A stretch of 12,487 bases of DNA, from contig NZ_JAIOSW010000483.1 of the NCBI RefSeq assembly GCF_021107415.1, positions 1 through 12,487 on the forward strand, given 5' to 3'. Positions 1-6,680 of the stretch are shown here, in pieces (position 1 is the first letter of the stretch; each line of letters begins with the position of its first letter). Under the pieces are notes generated by a model that was not told where the DNA came from, searched no databases, and saw nothing but the letters and a program-made list of their open reading frames with translations. This stretch comes from Desulfobacula sp. Lineage in GTDB: Bacteria; Desulfobacterota; Desulfobacteria; Desulfobacterales; Desulfobacteraceae. Position numbers and translations under genes: made by a program.

Positions 1-28
1 CATTACGTCCCCCAAAAGCAAACGATAT

Positions 29-70
29 AACCTCTATCATTGTTTTTAATTATGCTCAATGATAGAGGTT
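29..70. repeat. Perfect 14-bp inverted repeat
   Basis: The left arm AACCTCTATCATTG (29-42) is matched exactly by its reverse complement at 57-70, with a 14-nt A/T-rich loop (43-56). The transcript could fold into a long stem on either strand. The arms are A/T-rich and no clear run of T follows on the plus strand, so it is not a textbook intrinsic terminator. On the minus strand the sequence leaving the stem is also mixed. It may be the terminator or operator of a gene just outside the left edge, or the paired ends of a small mobile-element remnant. The sequence shows the symmetry; the role is unknown. Confidence 0.7.
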
Positions 71-145
71 GAGGAATTTTGCAATGCGGGACAATTGATA
101 AAACGCTATTAGTTAGACGATACATCATGAATTCTGAAGATCATA

Positions 146-167
146 AGGTACACTCCGAAGTGTATCT
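146..167. repeat. Stem-loop upstream of the HAD fragment
   Basis: Arms AGGTACACT (146-154) and AGTGTATCT (159-167) pair over 9 bp, with one G-U pair, around a 4-nt loop CCGA. The element ends about 45 nt before the ATG of the truncated HAD gene and is followed by a G-rich stretch rather than a T run, so it does not look like a terminator in that direction. It could be a protein-binding palindrome or an mRNA leader structure. No known riboswitch is recognised. Confidence 0.5.
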
Positions 168-211
168 GGGGGAATAAGGCTAAAAATGTGAATTTATTTG
201 CTGGAGGTTCT

Positions 212-397
212 ATGAAAAAACTTCTCGTATGTGATGTTGAAGGTACAATTTTTCAGGCTAAATTTAAAATTGATGGAACCGATTACGCATCAACGATGTG
301 GCAGCCAATCGCTGATGCTATACGGACGAAAAAGGAAACTAATAAAACAAGTATTTCCGCTTTTAAAAAAATGAGACGTAAGTTATACTTAATATGA
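212..397 (+). pseudogene. Truncated HAD-superfamily hydrolase (N-terminal fragment)
   Basis: The ATG at 212 is chosen over the GTG at 188 because GGAGG (203-207) lies 5 nt ahead of it. The 61-residue product starts with a hydrophobic strand and the motif DVEGT (residues 8-12), a variant of the HAD motif I DxDGT, whose first Asp is the phosphoryl-accepting nucleophile in this family. The next ~25 residues still read like a HAD cap-domain start. After about residue 38 the protein turns lysine-rich and stops. HAD phosphatases normally exceed 200 residues, and motifs II-IV (the Ser/Thr, Lys and acidic pair) are absent. I infer a decayed or deletion-truncated gene that cannot be catalytic. A real short protein cannot be excluded. 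Placement in HAD rests on one short motif plus the surrounding pattern. Confidence 0.6.
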
Positions 398-444
398 TCA
401 TGTTGGCAAGATCTCCCCTTTACTGATTCAAAGTAACAATAAAT

Positions 445-473
445 TTGGCAATTTTTATGCCTGTTTCTATCAT
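445..473 (+). promoter_or_regulatory. Candidate sigma-70 promoter for the amidase gene
   Basis: TTGGCA (445-450) and TATCAT (468-473) each match the consensus at 5 of 6 positions and are 17 nt apart. A start point near 480 would leave only about 8 nt before the ATG at 488, so the ribosome site at 476-480 would lie at the very 5' end. That weakens the case unless transcription starts slightly upstream. Confidence 0.3.
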
Positions 474-487
474 TTAGGAGATGCACT

Positions 488-1273
488 ATGAAAACATTAA
501 GCAGCGGTTCCATTGGCAGGGAAGTAACAATATTGCAGACTGGTTTAAATCTTTTACCCAGTGCACTTGCACAGCTTGCTGTAGATGGAATATTCGGGTC
601 AAAGACATACAATCGTGCTAAAGAGTATCAGGATTTGGCACGAATTATTGTGGATGGTATTGTTGGGCAACAAACCTGGACTACCATGGAATTGATATTG
701 GGTCTGATTGAACGAATTGTTGAACAAAATAGATTGCGTGATAAAGTTGTTAGTGTCGCAAACCAGGAAGCAACGGGTCTTGGTATGACGGTACACGCTA
801 AAATGCCCGGCACACTTGATGCCAGCAAGAATAAATATTTTCGAGCTGGGTATGTCCGATTATTAGAATATTTCAGAAAGGCAGCACCTGATCCAAAAAA
901 ACATGGAAAAACGCTGTTTAATGAAGATAATATCACCTATTTAAGCAAACCATTTCAACTGCCTCCATGCCCTCATTGGTGTGGCATTTTTGCATTGTGG
1001 GCACACAAAGAGGCAAACATTCAGGTAGGAACCTGGAAATTAGGAAGAGGAATTTTTTCAGTTCAGGGGTTTCATCCCACCCAAAATCCAAGAAAAGCAG
1101 ACATCGGTTATGTTGGTGGAAAGTATCAACACATGGTGCTCATCGAACGGGTCTATCTTTTAAATAACCAAATTATGATCGACACAATTGAGGGTAATAG
1201 CGAACCGGACAGTGCTATCAAAAAAAAGCAACGACCGAAAATCCAGATTCAGGGATTCTTGTCAGCTTTTTAA
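488..1273 (+). CDS. Peptidoglycan-binding / CHAP-like amidase protein
   Basis: This 261-residue protein has two parts. Residues ~4-67 form a PG_binding_1-like domain, with the repeated pattern VDGIFG...VDGIVGQQTW typical of that three-helix cell-wall module. The C-terminal part (~150-250) resembles a CHAP/NlpC-type cysteine amidase: Cys165 in PHWCGIF starts a helix, His215 opens the next strand (HMVLIE), and a TIEGNS element (Glu235/Asn237) supplies the likely third catalytic residue. The expected role is cutting a peptide bond in peptidoglycan. No signal peptide or membrane segment is visible, so it would need a lysis or contractile secretion route, or act in the cytoplasm. AGGAG (476-480) with 7-nt spacing supports the ATG. 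The gene stands alone, with no holin, immunity or phage gene beside it. Domain calls are fairly sure; a prophage-endolysin or antibacterial-effector role is inference. Confidence 0.75.
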   Translation: MKTLSSGSIGREVTILQTGLNLLPSALAQLAVDGIFGSKTYNRAKEYQDLARIIVDGIVGQQTWTTMELILGLIERIVEQNRLRDKVVSVANQEATGLGMTVHAKMPGTLDASKNKYFRAGYVRLLEYFRKAAPDPKKHGKTLFNEDNITYLSKPFQLPPCPHWCGIFALWAHKEANIQVGTWKLGRGIFSVQGFHPTQNPRKADIGYVGGKYQHMVLIERVYLLNNQIMIDTIEGNSEPDSAIKKKQRPKIQIQGFLSAF

Positions 1274-1411
1274 CCCTCTATTCTTTTATCAACTTGAATG
1301 ACGAAAATTAGTCTATAATCAATTTTATGATGTAATAAGATACCTCCTAAACTTCTAAAGGACCCGGTAATGAATCGAATCCCTTAGAATTGTAATAACA
1401 GTGGAGGTGAC

Positions 1412-1522
1412 GTGGCAAGTTCATTGGCGCCATTACTGATGAAGGTCATTCAACTTTATTTCCTGTCAACATTAATCAAAGGCATTTCCCCAGAGTGGTT
1501 TTTTTTCATGTGGTTGCCCTGA
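1412..1522 (+). CDS. Possible 36-residue hydrophobic small protein
   Basis: A GTG at 1412 opens a 36-codon frame ending in TGA at 1520-1522. It sits 4 nt after GGAGG within GGAGGTGA (1403-1410), which is fully complementary to the 16S tail. An in-frame ATG follows at 1439. The product is hydrophobic, with aromatic residues near the C-terminus (EWFFFMW), which would suit a small membrane peptide. The only support is the ribosome site and composition. The frame is short enough to occur by chance and no homolog is recognised. Confidence 0.2.
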   Translation: MASSLAPLLMKVIQLYFLSTLIKGISPEWFFFMWLP

Positions 1523-1547
1523 ATTTGTTTTCAGCAAATATTCTTTA

Positions 1548-1576
1548 TTGACTTGTCTTTCTCTAATAAATAGAGT
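1548..1576 (+). promoter_or_regulatory. Candidate promoter of the FGE-like gene
   Basis: TTGACT (1548-1553, 5/6) and TAGAGT (1571-1576, 4/6) are spaced by 17 nt. This would give a leader of about 20 nt carrying the GAGGAGGG ribosome site at 1593-1600. Confidence 0.4.
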
Positions 1577-1602
1577 CGTAATAGGATATTTTGAGGAGGG
1601 TC

Positions 1603-2637
1603 ATGAAAAAAATACGAATTTTTGTAGTCATTGCAGTGTTATTCTTTTCAATTTCTTATGCAGCTGACAGGCCGGATCTGTCTTCAATGCTGGAGGAAGC
1701 AAGAAGAGGAGATGTTGAGGCCATGTGTGATCTTGGTATCGCCTATTTTTACGGGAAAGAGATATTAAAAGATCCATTTAAGGCCAAATGCTGGATACAA
1801 AAGGCATATGACAATGGATCCGTGCGGGCTGGAAAACTTTGGAACGATCTGGAATTGTGGAGATACTCGGGAAAATGTGAGACATCGTTTGATAACGAGA
1901 TACTTCCAAAATACACCACAGGGGATATCTTTAAAGATCCTGTCACAGGAATGGAGTTTGTTTTTATACCCAAAGGTTATTTTATTATGGGATGTCATAA
2001 ATTCGCAGAAAAATGTGATAAAGATGAAAGGCCTGCACATAAGGTGTGCGTAAATGGATTCTGGATGGGAAAATATGAAATTACACAAGAACTATGGCAC
2101 CGTGTTATGGGCGGCAATCCTTCCCGGTTTGGTAGTGATTTGCGCCATCCGGTTGAAAATATTTCTTTTGATGACATTCAAAAATTTATTCAGATACTGA
2201 ATTCAAAAACCAGAGATAAATTTTTACTGCCCACGGAAGCCCAATGGGAATATGCCTGTAGAAATGGCGGGGAAAAAACAAATTTTCCCTGGGGCAATGA
2301 AGCTAATCGTCCCGATGCAAACTGCGGTACCTGTGATTCAGGTGATTTTCATGGCGAAACCGCTCCTGTTGGCAGTTTTCCTCCCAATGAACTTGGATTA
2401 TATGATATGGCAGGCAATGTCAAAGAATGGTGCCGGGATGTCTATCACAAGAAGGCCTATGCCGGACATGCCAAAAAGAACCCTGTTTATGAGGGAAAAG
2501 GATCTTCAAGGGTTGTCAGGGGAGGGGCATTTGTAGATAATATATCAAAACTTCGGTGTACCAACCGGGATAAATCCATATCAGGCATGAAAAGTTACTA
2601 TATCGGTTTCAGGCTGGTATTGACAAGGGATGATTAA
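1603..2637 (+). CDS. Secreted Sel1 + FGE-sulfatase (SUMF1-like) domain protein
   Basis: From the ATG at 1603 (AGGAGG at 1594-1599) the protein has 344 residues. Residues 1-20 are a classical signal peptide (basic start, hydrophobic core, cleavage near SYA/AD), so it should act in the periplasm or outside. Residues ~32-78 resemble a Sel1/TPR-type repeat (EAMCDLGIAYFYG). Residues ~115-340 are an FGE-sulfatase fold with the family hallmarks LPTEAQWEYA (~209-218), MAGNVKEW (~269-276), RVVRGGAF (~303-310) and a terminal GFRLV. In true formylglycine-generating enzymes two copper-binding cysteines lie shortly after the RGG motif. Here that segment reads VDNISKLRC, keeping only the later Cys (319), so sulfatase activation is unlikely. 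Such domains often serve as non-catalytic binding or scaffold modules. Other cysteines (GCHKFAEKC, CGTC) could form disulfides. No sulfatase gene is adjacent. The fold is sure; the role is unknown. Confidence 0.85.
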   Translation: MKKIRIFVVIAVLFFSISYAADRPDLSSMLEEARRGDVEAMCDLGIAYFYGKEILKDPFKAKCWIQKAYDNGSVRAGKLWNDLELWRYSGKCETSFDNEILPKYTTGDIFKDPVTGMEFVFIPKGYFIMGCHKFAEKCDKDERPAHKVCVNGFWMGKYEITQELWHRVMGGNPSRFGSDLRHPVENISFDDIQKFIQILNSKTRDKFLLPTEAQWEYACRNGGEKTNFPWGNEANRPDANCGTCDSGDFHGETAPVGSFPPNELGLYDMAGNVKEWCRDVYHKKAYAGHAKKNPVYEGKGSSRVVRGGAFVDNISKLRCTNRDKSISGMKSYYIGFRLVLTRDD

Positions 2638-2685
2638 AAGGATTCACGGGAAGTTTTCTGCAATAAAAATGCAATCAATGATATC

Positions 2686-2714
2686 TTGACTTTAGATTTA
2701 AAGTGATATATCAC
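2686..2714 (+). promoter_or_regulatory. Promoter of the gntR-led operon
   Basis: TTGACT (2686-2691) lies 17 nt from TATCAC (2709-2714). The start point would fall near 2721, inside the palindromes described separately, which fits control by a repressor. It is the best-placed promoter for the downstream regulator and the peptidase 13 nt beyond it. Confidence 0.5.
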
Positions 2715-2730
2715 ATCCAATATGTTGGAT
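2703..2730. promoter_or_regulatory. Tandem palindromes, probable GntR operator
   Basis: Two abutting palindromes lie here: GTGATATATCAC (2703-2714, perfect) and ATCCAATATGTTGGAT (2715-2730, one mismatched pair at the centre). They cover the -10 box and the expected transcription start, 48 nt before the regulator gene. FadR-subfamily GntR proteins bind short palindromes of this size and often repress their own genes, so either or both are likely operators. Binding is inferred. Confidence 0.5.
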
Positions 2731-2777
2731 TTCATTTAATATATTGAGAAATCAATTACAGGAGAGGTGCTTTATTC

Positions 2778-3470
2778 ATGCCGGTTCCAGCAAAAAATAG
2801 TCCCATCACCCGTCCCAGCATGCGGGAGGAAGTTTACAACACCCTGCTCGCCTGGATTATGGAAGGCGAACTCCGTCCCGGAGAAAAGCTCCTGGACAAA
2901 GAACTTGCCGAAAACATGGGAGTGAGCCGTACTCCAGTTCGAGAAGCTTTGCGGCGTTTGGAAGACAAGAGCCTGGTAGAGTCTTCTGCCAACCGGTGGA
3001 CCCGGGTCTCCGAAGTATCTGTCAAAGAGCCTGAGATGATTTACCCTATTATATGGAATCTTGAGGAGCTTGCAGTTGCCCAGGCCATGGAATATCTTAC
3101 ACAAGCGGATCTTAAAAAAATGAAAGATGCCAATACCGCGCTGGGTAAAGCTCTTGAGGAAGCAAATCCTGTCAAGGCATACACAGCGGATGAAAGATTC
3201 CATGATGTTTATATTCAACGTTCCCAAAACCCCCACCTGGTCAATATCCTCCAAGATTTGAAAATAAAAAGCCGGCGGGTGGAGGTAACGTATTTTAAAG
3301 AGTATGCCTGTGCCAAGTATTCCCTGGAGGAGCATTGCCGTATCATGAATGCCCTGATGGCAAAAGATCTTGACCTTGTCCGGTCATTGATTCGATCCAA
3401 CTGGCAAAGCAGCCTGAAACGCCTGAAAGATATTGAATGCAGGGTTAATTTTGACGAAACTACAAATTAA
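2778..3470 (+). CDS. GntR-family (FadR/FCD subfamily) transcriptional regulator
   Basis: This is a 230-residue one-component regulator. Residues ~12-78 are the winged helix: [17 protein letters not shown] followed by [13 protein letters not shown], the near-invariant GntR recognition helix. Residues ~85-220 form the all-helical FCD ligand domain. In FCD proteins a metal is held by an Asp and three His, and a carboxylate ligand sits on it. Here Asp138, His142 and His186 are visible, but Asn208 appears where the last His is usual, so metal or ligand binding may be altered. A ribosome site (AGGAGAGGT, 2760-2768) precedes the ATG. The gene is first in the cluster, 13 nt ahead of the M20 peptidase, and has palindromes at its promoter. 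Inference: it represses the cluster and itself until the imported substrate or a product binds. The specific ligand cannot be read from sequence. Confidence 0.93.
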   Translation: MPVPAKNSPITRPSMREEVYNTLLAWIMEGELRPGEKLLDKELAENMGVSRTPVREALRRLEDKSLVESSANRWTRVSEVSVKEPEMIYPIIWNLEELAVAQAMEYLTQADLKKMKDANTALGKALEEANPVKAYTADERFHDVYIQRSQNPHLVNILQDLKIKSRRVEVTYFKEYACAKYSLEEHCRIMNALMAKDLDLVRSLIRSNWQSSLKRLKDIECRVNFDETTN

Positions 3471-3483
3471 CGGAGTCACACCA

Positions 3484-4695
3484 ATGAGCATTGATTTTCA
3501 AAAAGTAATGGAAAAGGCCGAAGAATATAAACCCCGGATATCTGCCTTTCTACGGGACATGATCGCCATTCCCAGTGAGAGCTGTGATGAAAAAAAAGTT
3601 GTGCAGCGAATCAAGCAGGAAATGGAAGGGGTCGGGTTTGACAGGGTTGAGATCGACCCCATGGGCAACATCCTTGGATATATCGGTACCGGCAGGCACT
3701 TGATTGCCATGGATGCCCACGTTGATACCGTAGGAATTGGAAATCCGGAGAACTGGGAACACGATCCCTATACCGGGTATGAAGATGATAAAATCATTTA
3801 TGGCCGGGGTGCCAGTGACCAGGAAGGGGGCATGGCCTCAATGGTGTATGCAGCAAAGATCATTAAAGACCTGGGTCTTGATAATGATTATACGCTGCTG
3901 GTTACCGGAACCGTACAGGAAGAGGATTGCGATGGTCTCTGCTGGCAGTATATTATTGAGGAAAGTAAGATCAGACCCGAGTTTGTTATTTCCACAGAAC
4001 CGACCTCTCTTGGCATATACCGGGGCCAGAGAGGACGTATGGAAATTAAGGTCTCTGTGGATGGCGTCAGCTCACATGGGTCTGCACCCGAACGTGGCGA
4101 CAATGCCATATTTAAAATGGCCCCTATTCTCATGGACCTTACACAACTTCATCTTCGCCTGAAAGATGATCCTTTTCTCGGGAAAGGTTCCCTTACCGTA
4201 TCTGAAATTTTCTATACGTCGCCATCCCGTTGTGCAGTGGCGGATGGATGCTCTATTTCTGTTGACAGACGGCTAACTCACGGAGAAACCTGGGAAAATG
4301 CTCTGGAGGAGATACGTCAACTTCCCTCAGTAAAAAAGGCCGGGGGCAAAGTGACCATGTACAATTATGACAGACCTTCCTACACGGGGCTGGTCTATCC
4401 CACAGAGTGCTATTTCCCCACCTGGGTTCTTTCAGAGGACCATGCAGCTTGCAAAACCCTTGTGGAATCATACACTTCTTTATTTAATGACGACCCTGTA
4501 GTGGATAAATGGACCTTTTCCACCAATGGTGTTTCTATCATGGGACGTTACGGGATTCCCTGCATTGGATTCGGGCCCGGCGCTGAAAAACAGGCGCATG
4601 CACCCAATGAGATTACATGGAAAAATGAATTGGTCAAAGCAGCGGCCATGTATGCCGTGATCCCATCGCTCTATGTAGAAAAATATGTTCAATAG
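3484..4695 (+). CDS. ygeY: M20-family metallopeptidase, YgeY type
   Basis: This 403-residue cytoplasmic zinc hydrolase belongs to the M20 (ArgE/DapE/carboxypeptidase) family. All expected residues are present: His79 and Asp81 in DAHVDTV, bridging Asp112 in [10 protein letters not shown], the catalytic base Glu146 and ligand Glu147 in QEED, Glu172 in STEPT, and His372 in QAHAPNE. The dimerisation insert between the two catalytic halves includes [13 protein letters not shown]. The length matches E. coli YgeY, and adjacency to a YgeW-type gene supports that subgroup. The ATG at 3484 follows GGAG (3472-3475) by 8 nt; a longer frame opening at 3433 would overlap gntR and has no such site. The family removes N-acyl or amide groups from amino acids, or cuts dipeptides. 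Here it probably processes the compound brought in by the TRAP system or a pathway intermediate. The substrate of YgeY-type enzymes is not firmly known to me. Confidence 0.93.
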   Translation: MSIDFQKVMEKAEEYKPRISAFLRDMIAIPSESCDEKKVVQRIKQEMEGVGFDRVEIDPMGNILGYIGTGRHLIAMDAHVDTVGIGNPENWEHDPYTGYEDDKIIYGRGASDQEGGMASMVYAAKIIKDLGLDNDYTLLVTGTVQEEDCDGLCWQYIIEESKIRPEFVISTEPTSLGIYRGQRGRMEIKVSVDGVSSHGSAPERGDNAIFKMAPILMDLTQLHLRLKDDPFLGKGSLTVSEIFYTSPSRCAVADGCSISVDRRLTHGETWENALEEIRQLPSVKKAGGKVTMYNYDRPSYTGLVYPTECYFPTWVLSEDHAACKTLVESYTSLFNDDPVVDKWTFSTNGVSIMGRYGIPCIGFGPGAEKQAHAPNEITWKNELVKAAAMYAVIPSLYVEKYVQ

Positions 4696-4774
4696 TTGCA
4701 ACCGTGGAACCCATATTGTTTCATAAAAAATATCAATCCGACGCAGGAATCAACACCTGCCAGGGAGGTTTTGA

Positions 4775-5284
4775 ATGAAAAAAGAAGGAAAAAATTTGTT
4801 AAATACTGTGGCCGGCAGACTGAACTGGTTTGTGGAGCGTGTGTGTGCCCTGTTGATTGGTATCATGGTTGTGGTCATCTGGTTTGAAGTGATTGAGCGG
4901 TATGTTCTCCACCTGGGATACACCTGGACTGAAGAGTTTTCCAGGTATGTCATGATCTGGGCAGCACTTCTGGCTGTTTCCTGTGGTGCCTATTACCGGG
5001 AGCACATCGGCCTTAATATTGTCAAAAGGTTTTTGCCGGAAAAAGGAGCCCGCATCCTTGGGGTCAGCCTTGATCTTATCAGCCTCTCCTTTTTCCTTTT
5101 TCTTGCCTGGTACGGCATAGACATGACAAAGGCAGGTCTTGGCCAGTATGCAACCATTTTTGGTATTACCATGGTGGTGCCTTTTGCTGTGGTTCCGGTC
5201 TCGTCTTTCTTGACCGCCTTTCAGATATTTGCTGCCATGTTAAGAAGCCTTGAGCCTTCTGTCAACGGCATGTCAACTAAATAG
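4775..5284 (+). CDS. dctQ: TRAP transporter small membrane subunit (DctQ family)
   Basis: This 169-residue protein has four hydrophobic helices at about 22-40, 56-74, 93-114 and 127-156, the standard DctQ topology. The family signature W-EE-xSRY-xMIW is present at 51-62 (WTEEFSRYVMIW). DctQ forms the membrane complex with DctM; neither binds substrate alone. A good ribosome site (GGGAGG, 4763-4768) lies 6 nt before the ATG. The gene follows ygeY by 79 nt, and a weak promoter-like pair (TTGCAA at 4696, TTTCAT at 4719, 17 nt apart) lies in that gap, so a second start of transcription is possible. dctM follows after 12 nt, implying coupled translation. Confidence 0.93.
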   Translation: MKKEGKNLLNTVAGRLNWFVERVCALLIGIMVVVIWFEVIERYVLHLGYTWTEEFSRYVMIWAALLAVSCGAYYREHIGLNIVKRFLPEKGARILGVSLDLISLSFFLFLAWYGIDMTKAGLGQYATIFGITMVVPFAVVPVSSFLTAFQIFAAMLRSLEPSVNGMSTK

Positions 5285-5296
5285 GGGGGTATGATC

Positions 5297-6574
5297 ATGA
5301 TAATAGTTCTTTTAATCTTTTTCTTTTTTATCTTCATGGGGCTTCCCATTGGCGTAACATTAGGCGTTGCAGGTATTGCAGGCCTTGTGCAGATCGGGGG
5401 AGAAAATTTTTTAGTGATGGCCCCTAAACGGTATTTTGAGGGTCTGGATCTGTTTACTTTCATGGCCATGCCGTTTTTTATCCTGGCCGGGGAGATCATG
5501 AACCGATCCGGCATTACTGAAAAACTTGCTGCTTTTGCCGATGCCCTGGTGGGTTATCTTCGGGGAGGACTTGCCCATTCCAATATGATTGCGTCCGTAT
5601 TGTTTGCCGGAATGACCGGTGCTGCCGTGGCTGACACGGCTGCATTCGGAAATATCCTGGTCCCGGCCATGGTCAAGGAAGGATATACCCGGCCTTTTTC
5701 CTGTGCCGTGACGGTTGCAGGTTCTATTATCGGGCCCACTATTCCGCCGTCAAATCTCATGGTGATCTATGGTTCCCTCATGGGGGTCTCTATTGCAGGA
5801 CTCTTTGCAGCAGGCATTCTTCCCGGGCTTTTGATCTGCGCCCTGTGCATGGGGGTTATTGCCCTTCTGGGAAAACGCCTGAACCTTCCAAAGAGCAAGG
5901 AAAAATTCAGTCTTTTACGTATCTTCTGGGCATTTAAATCAAGCTTTCTTGCCATTCTGATGCCCGCCATTATTCTTGGCGGCATATTGTTCGGGATTGT
6001 CACCCCCACGGAAGCTGCAGCCATTGCCGTATTTTACGCCCTGTTCATCAGCGTGGTCATTTACCGGGCTCTGACCTTTAATGATATTGTACAGATGTTG
6101 ATCCGTACAGCCAGAATCACGGGCATCGTGTTTTTGATCATTGCCAGTGCCTCTATCTTAAGCTGGTGGATGACTTTTATGCAGATTCCCCAGAAAATAG
6201 CAGCTTTTATCCTGTTTTTGTCCAGCGATCCAAAGGTGGTCATTGCATTGATCCTCTCCCTGCTTTTGGCCGTGGGCATGTTCATGGATATCAATGCTGC
6301 CCTGATTATCCTGGCACCCGTGCTCGGGCCCCTGACAAAAACCATTGGAATGGATCCCGTTCATGCCGGAATCATGATAGTTCTTGCATTGAATATTTCC
6401 TTGATGACGCCGCCGGTGGGCGCCTGCCTGTTTGTGATGTCGTCGGTGACGGGAGAAAGGATCGAAAAGATCAGCATGTCCCTGATCCCGTTTCTGGTGG
6501 TGGAAGTCGCCATACTTTTTTTAGTGGCATTCTGGGATGATCTGACCATGTTTATTCCAAGACTGCTCATGTAA
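5297..6574 (+). CDS. dctM: TRAP transporter large membrane subunit (DctM family)
   Basis: This 425-residue, strongly hydrophobic protein should have about a dozen membrane segments. It is the sodium-coupled transport channel of a tripartite TRAP system. Family motifs are clear in order: AMPFFILAGEIMNRSGI near 58-75, the GMTGAAVADTAAFG stretch near 110-125, GSIIGPTIPPSN near 145-156, GIVTPTEAAAIAVFYA near 233-248 and the C-terminal ALNISLMTPPVGACLFV. The ATG at 5297 is preferred to the one at 5291 because the G-run at 5284-5289 then lies at a workable distance. The gene is intact and in the usual order DctQ-DctM-DctP. A 106-nt gap with a hairpin separates it from dctP. Confidence 0.95.
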   Translation: MIIVLLIFFFFIFMGLPIGVTLGVAGIAGLVQIGGENFLVMAPKRYFEGLDLFTFMAMPFFILAGEIMNRSGITEKLAAFADALVGYLRGGLAHSNMIASVLFAGMTGAAVADTAAFGNILVPAMVKEGYTRPFSCAVTVAGSIIGPTIPPSNLMVIYGSLMGVSIAGLFAAGILPGLLICALCMGVIALLGKRLNLPKSKEKFSLLRIFWAFKSSFLAILMPAIILGGILFGIVTPTEAAAIAVFYALFISVVIYRALTFNDIVQMLIRTARITGIVFLIIASASILSWWMTFMQIPQKIAAFILFLSSDPKVVIALILSLLLAVGMFMDINAALIILAPVLGPLTKTIGMDPVHAGIMIVLALNISLMTPPVGACLFVMSSVTGERIEKISMSLIPFLVVEVAILFLVAFWDDLTMFIPRLLM

Positions 6575-6644
6575 TTGTCGTATCAATACTCCATGACCGG
6601 CGGATATCAAGTGACTTGCCGGGAATTGGAACCTATAACCCAAC

Positions 6645-6661
6645 GGCAACCTTAGGTTGCC
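6645..6661 (+). promoter_or_regulatory. Hairpin in the dctM-dctP gap
   Basis: GGCAACC (6645-6651) and GGTTGCC (6655-6661) form a perfect 7-bp stem with a very short loop, ending 20 nt before the dctP start and followed by no T run. A stem here could protect the 3' end of a dctM message or shield the 5' end of a processed dctP message, raising binding-protein output over the membrane subunits, as in other transport operons. It could also be a weak attenuator. Function is inferred. Confidence 0.45.
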
Positions 6662-6680
6662 ATAATTTCGGAGGATTAAG

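Larger units (their letters stand above)
1274..1590. other. 317-bp intergenic region, mostly featureless
   Basis: No RNA gene or clear terminator is seen. It holds a consensus TATAAT at 1314-1319 without a good -35 box, flanked by A/T arms AAAATT (1304-1309) and AATTTT (1321-1326), then a strong GGAGGTGA (1403-1410) that may serve a tiny ORF, and at its right end the promoter of the next gene. Confidence 0.5.

Noticed and set aside
112..118. GTTAGAC matches the integron attC core GTTRRRY
   Set aside because: No partner RYYYAAC site or attC-like imperfect palindrome was found nearby. A 7-nt degenerate match is expected by chance.
6166..6540. 124-codon plus-strand frame inside dctM
   Set aside because: It overlaps the conserved C-terminal DctM coding sequence in another frame and has no ribosome site or family resemblance.
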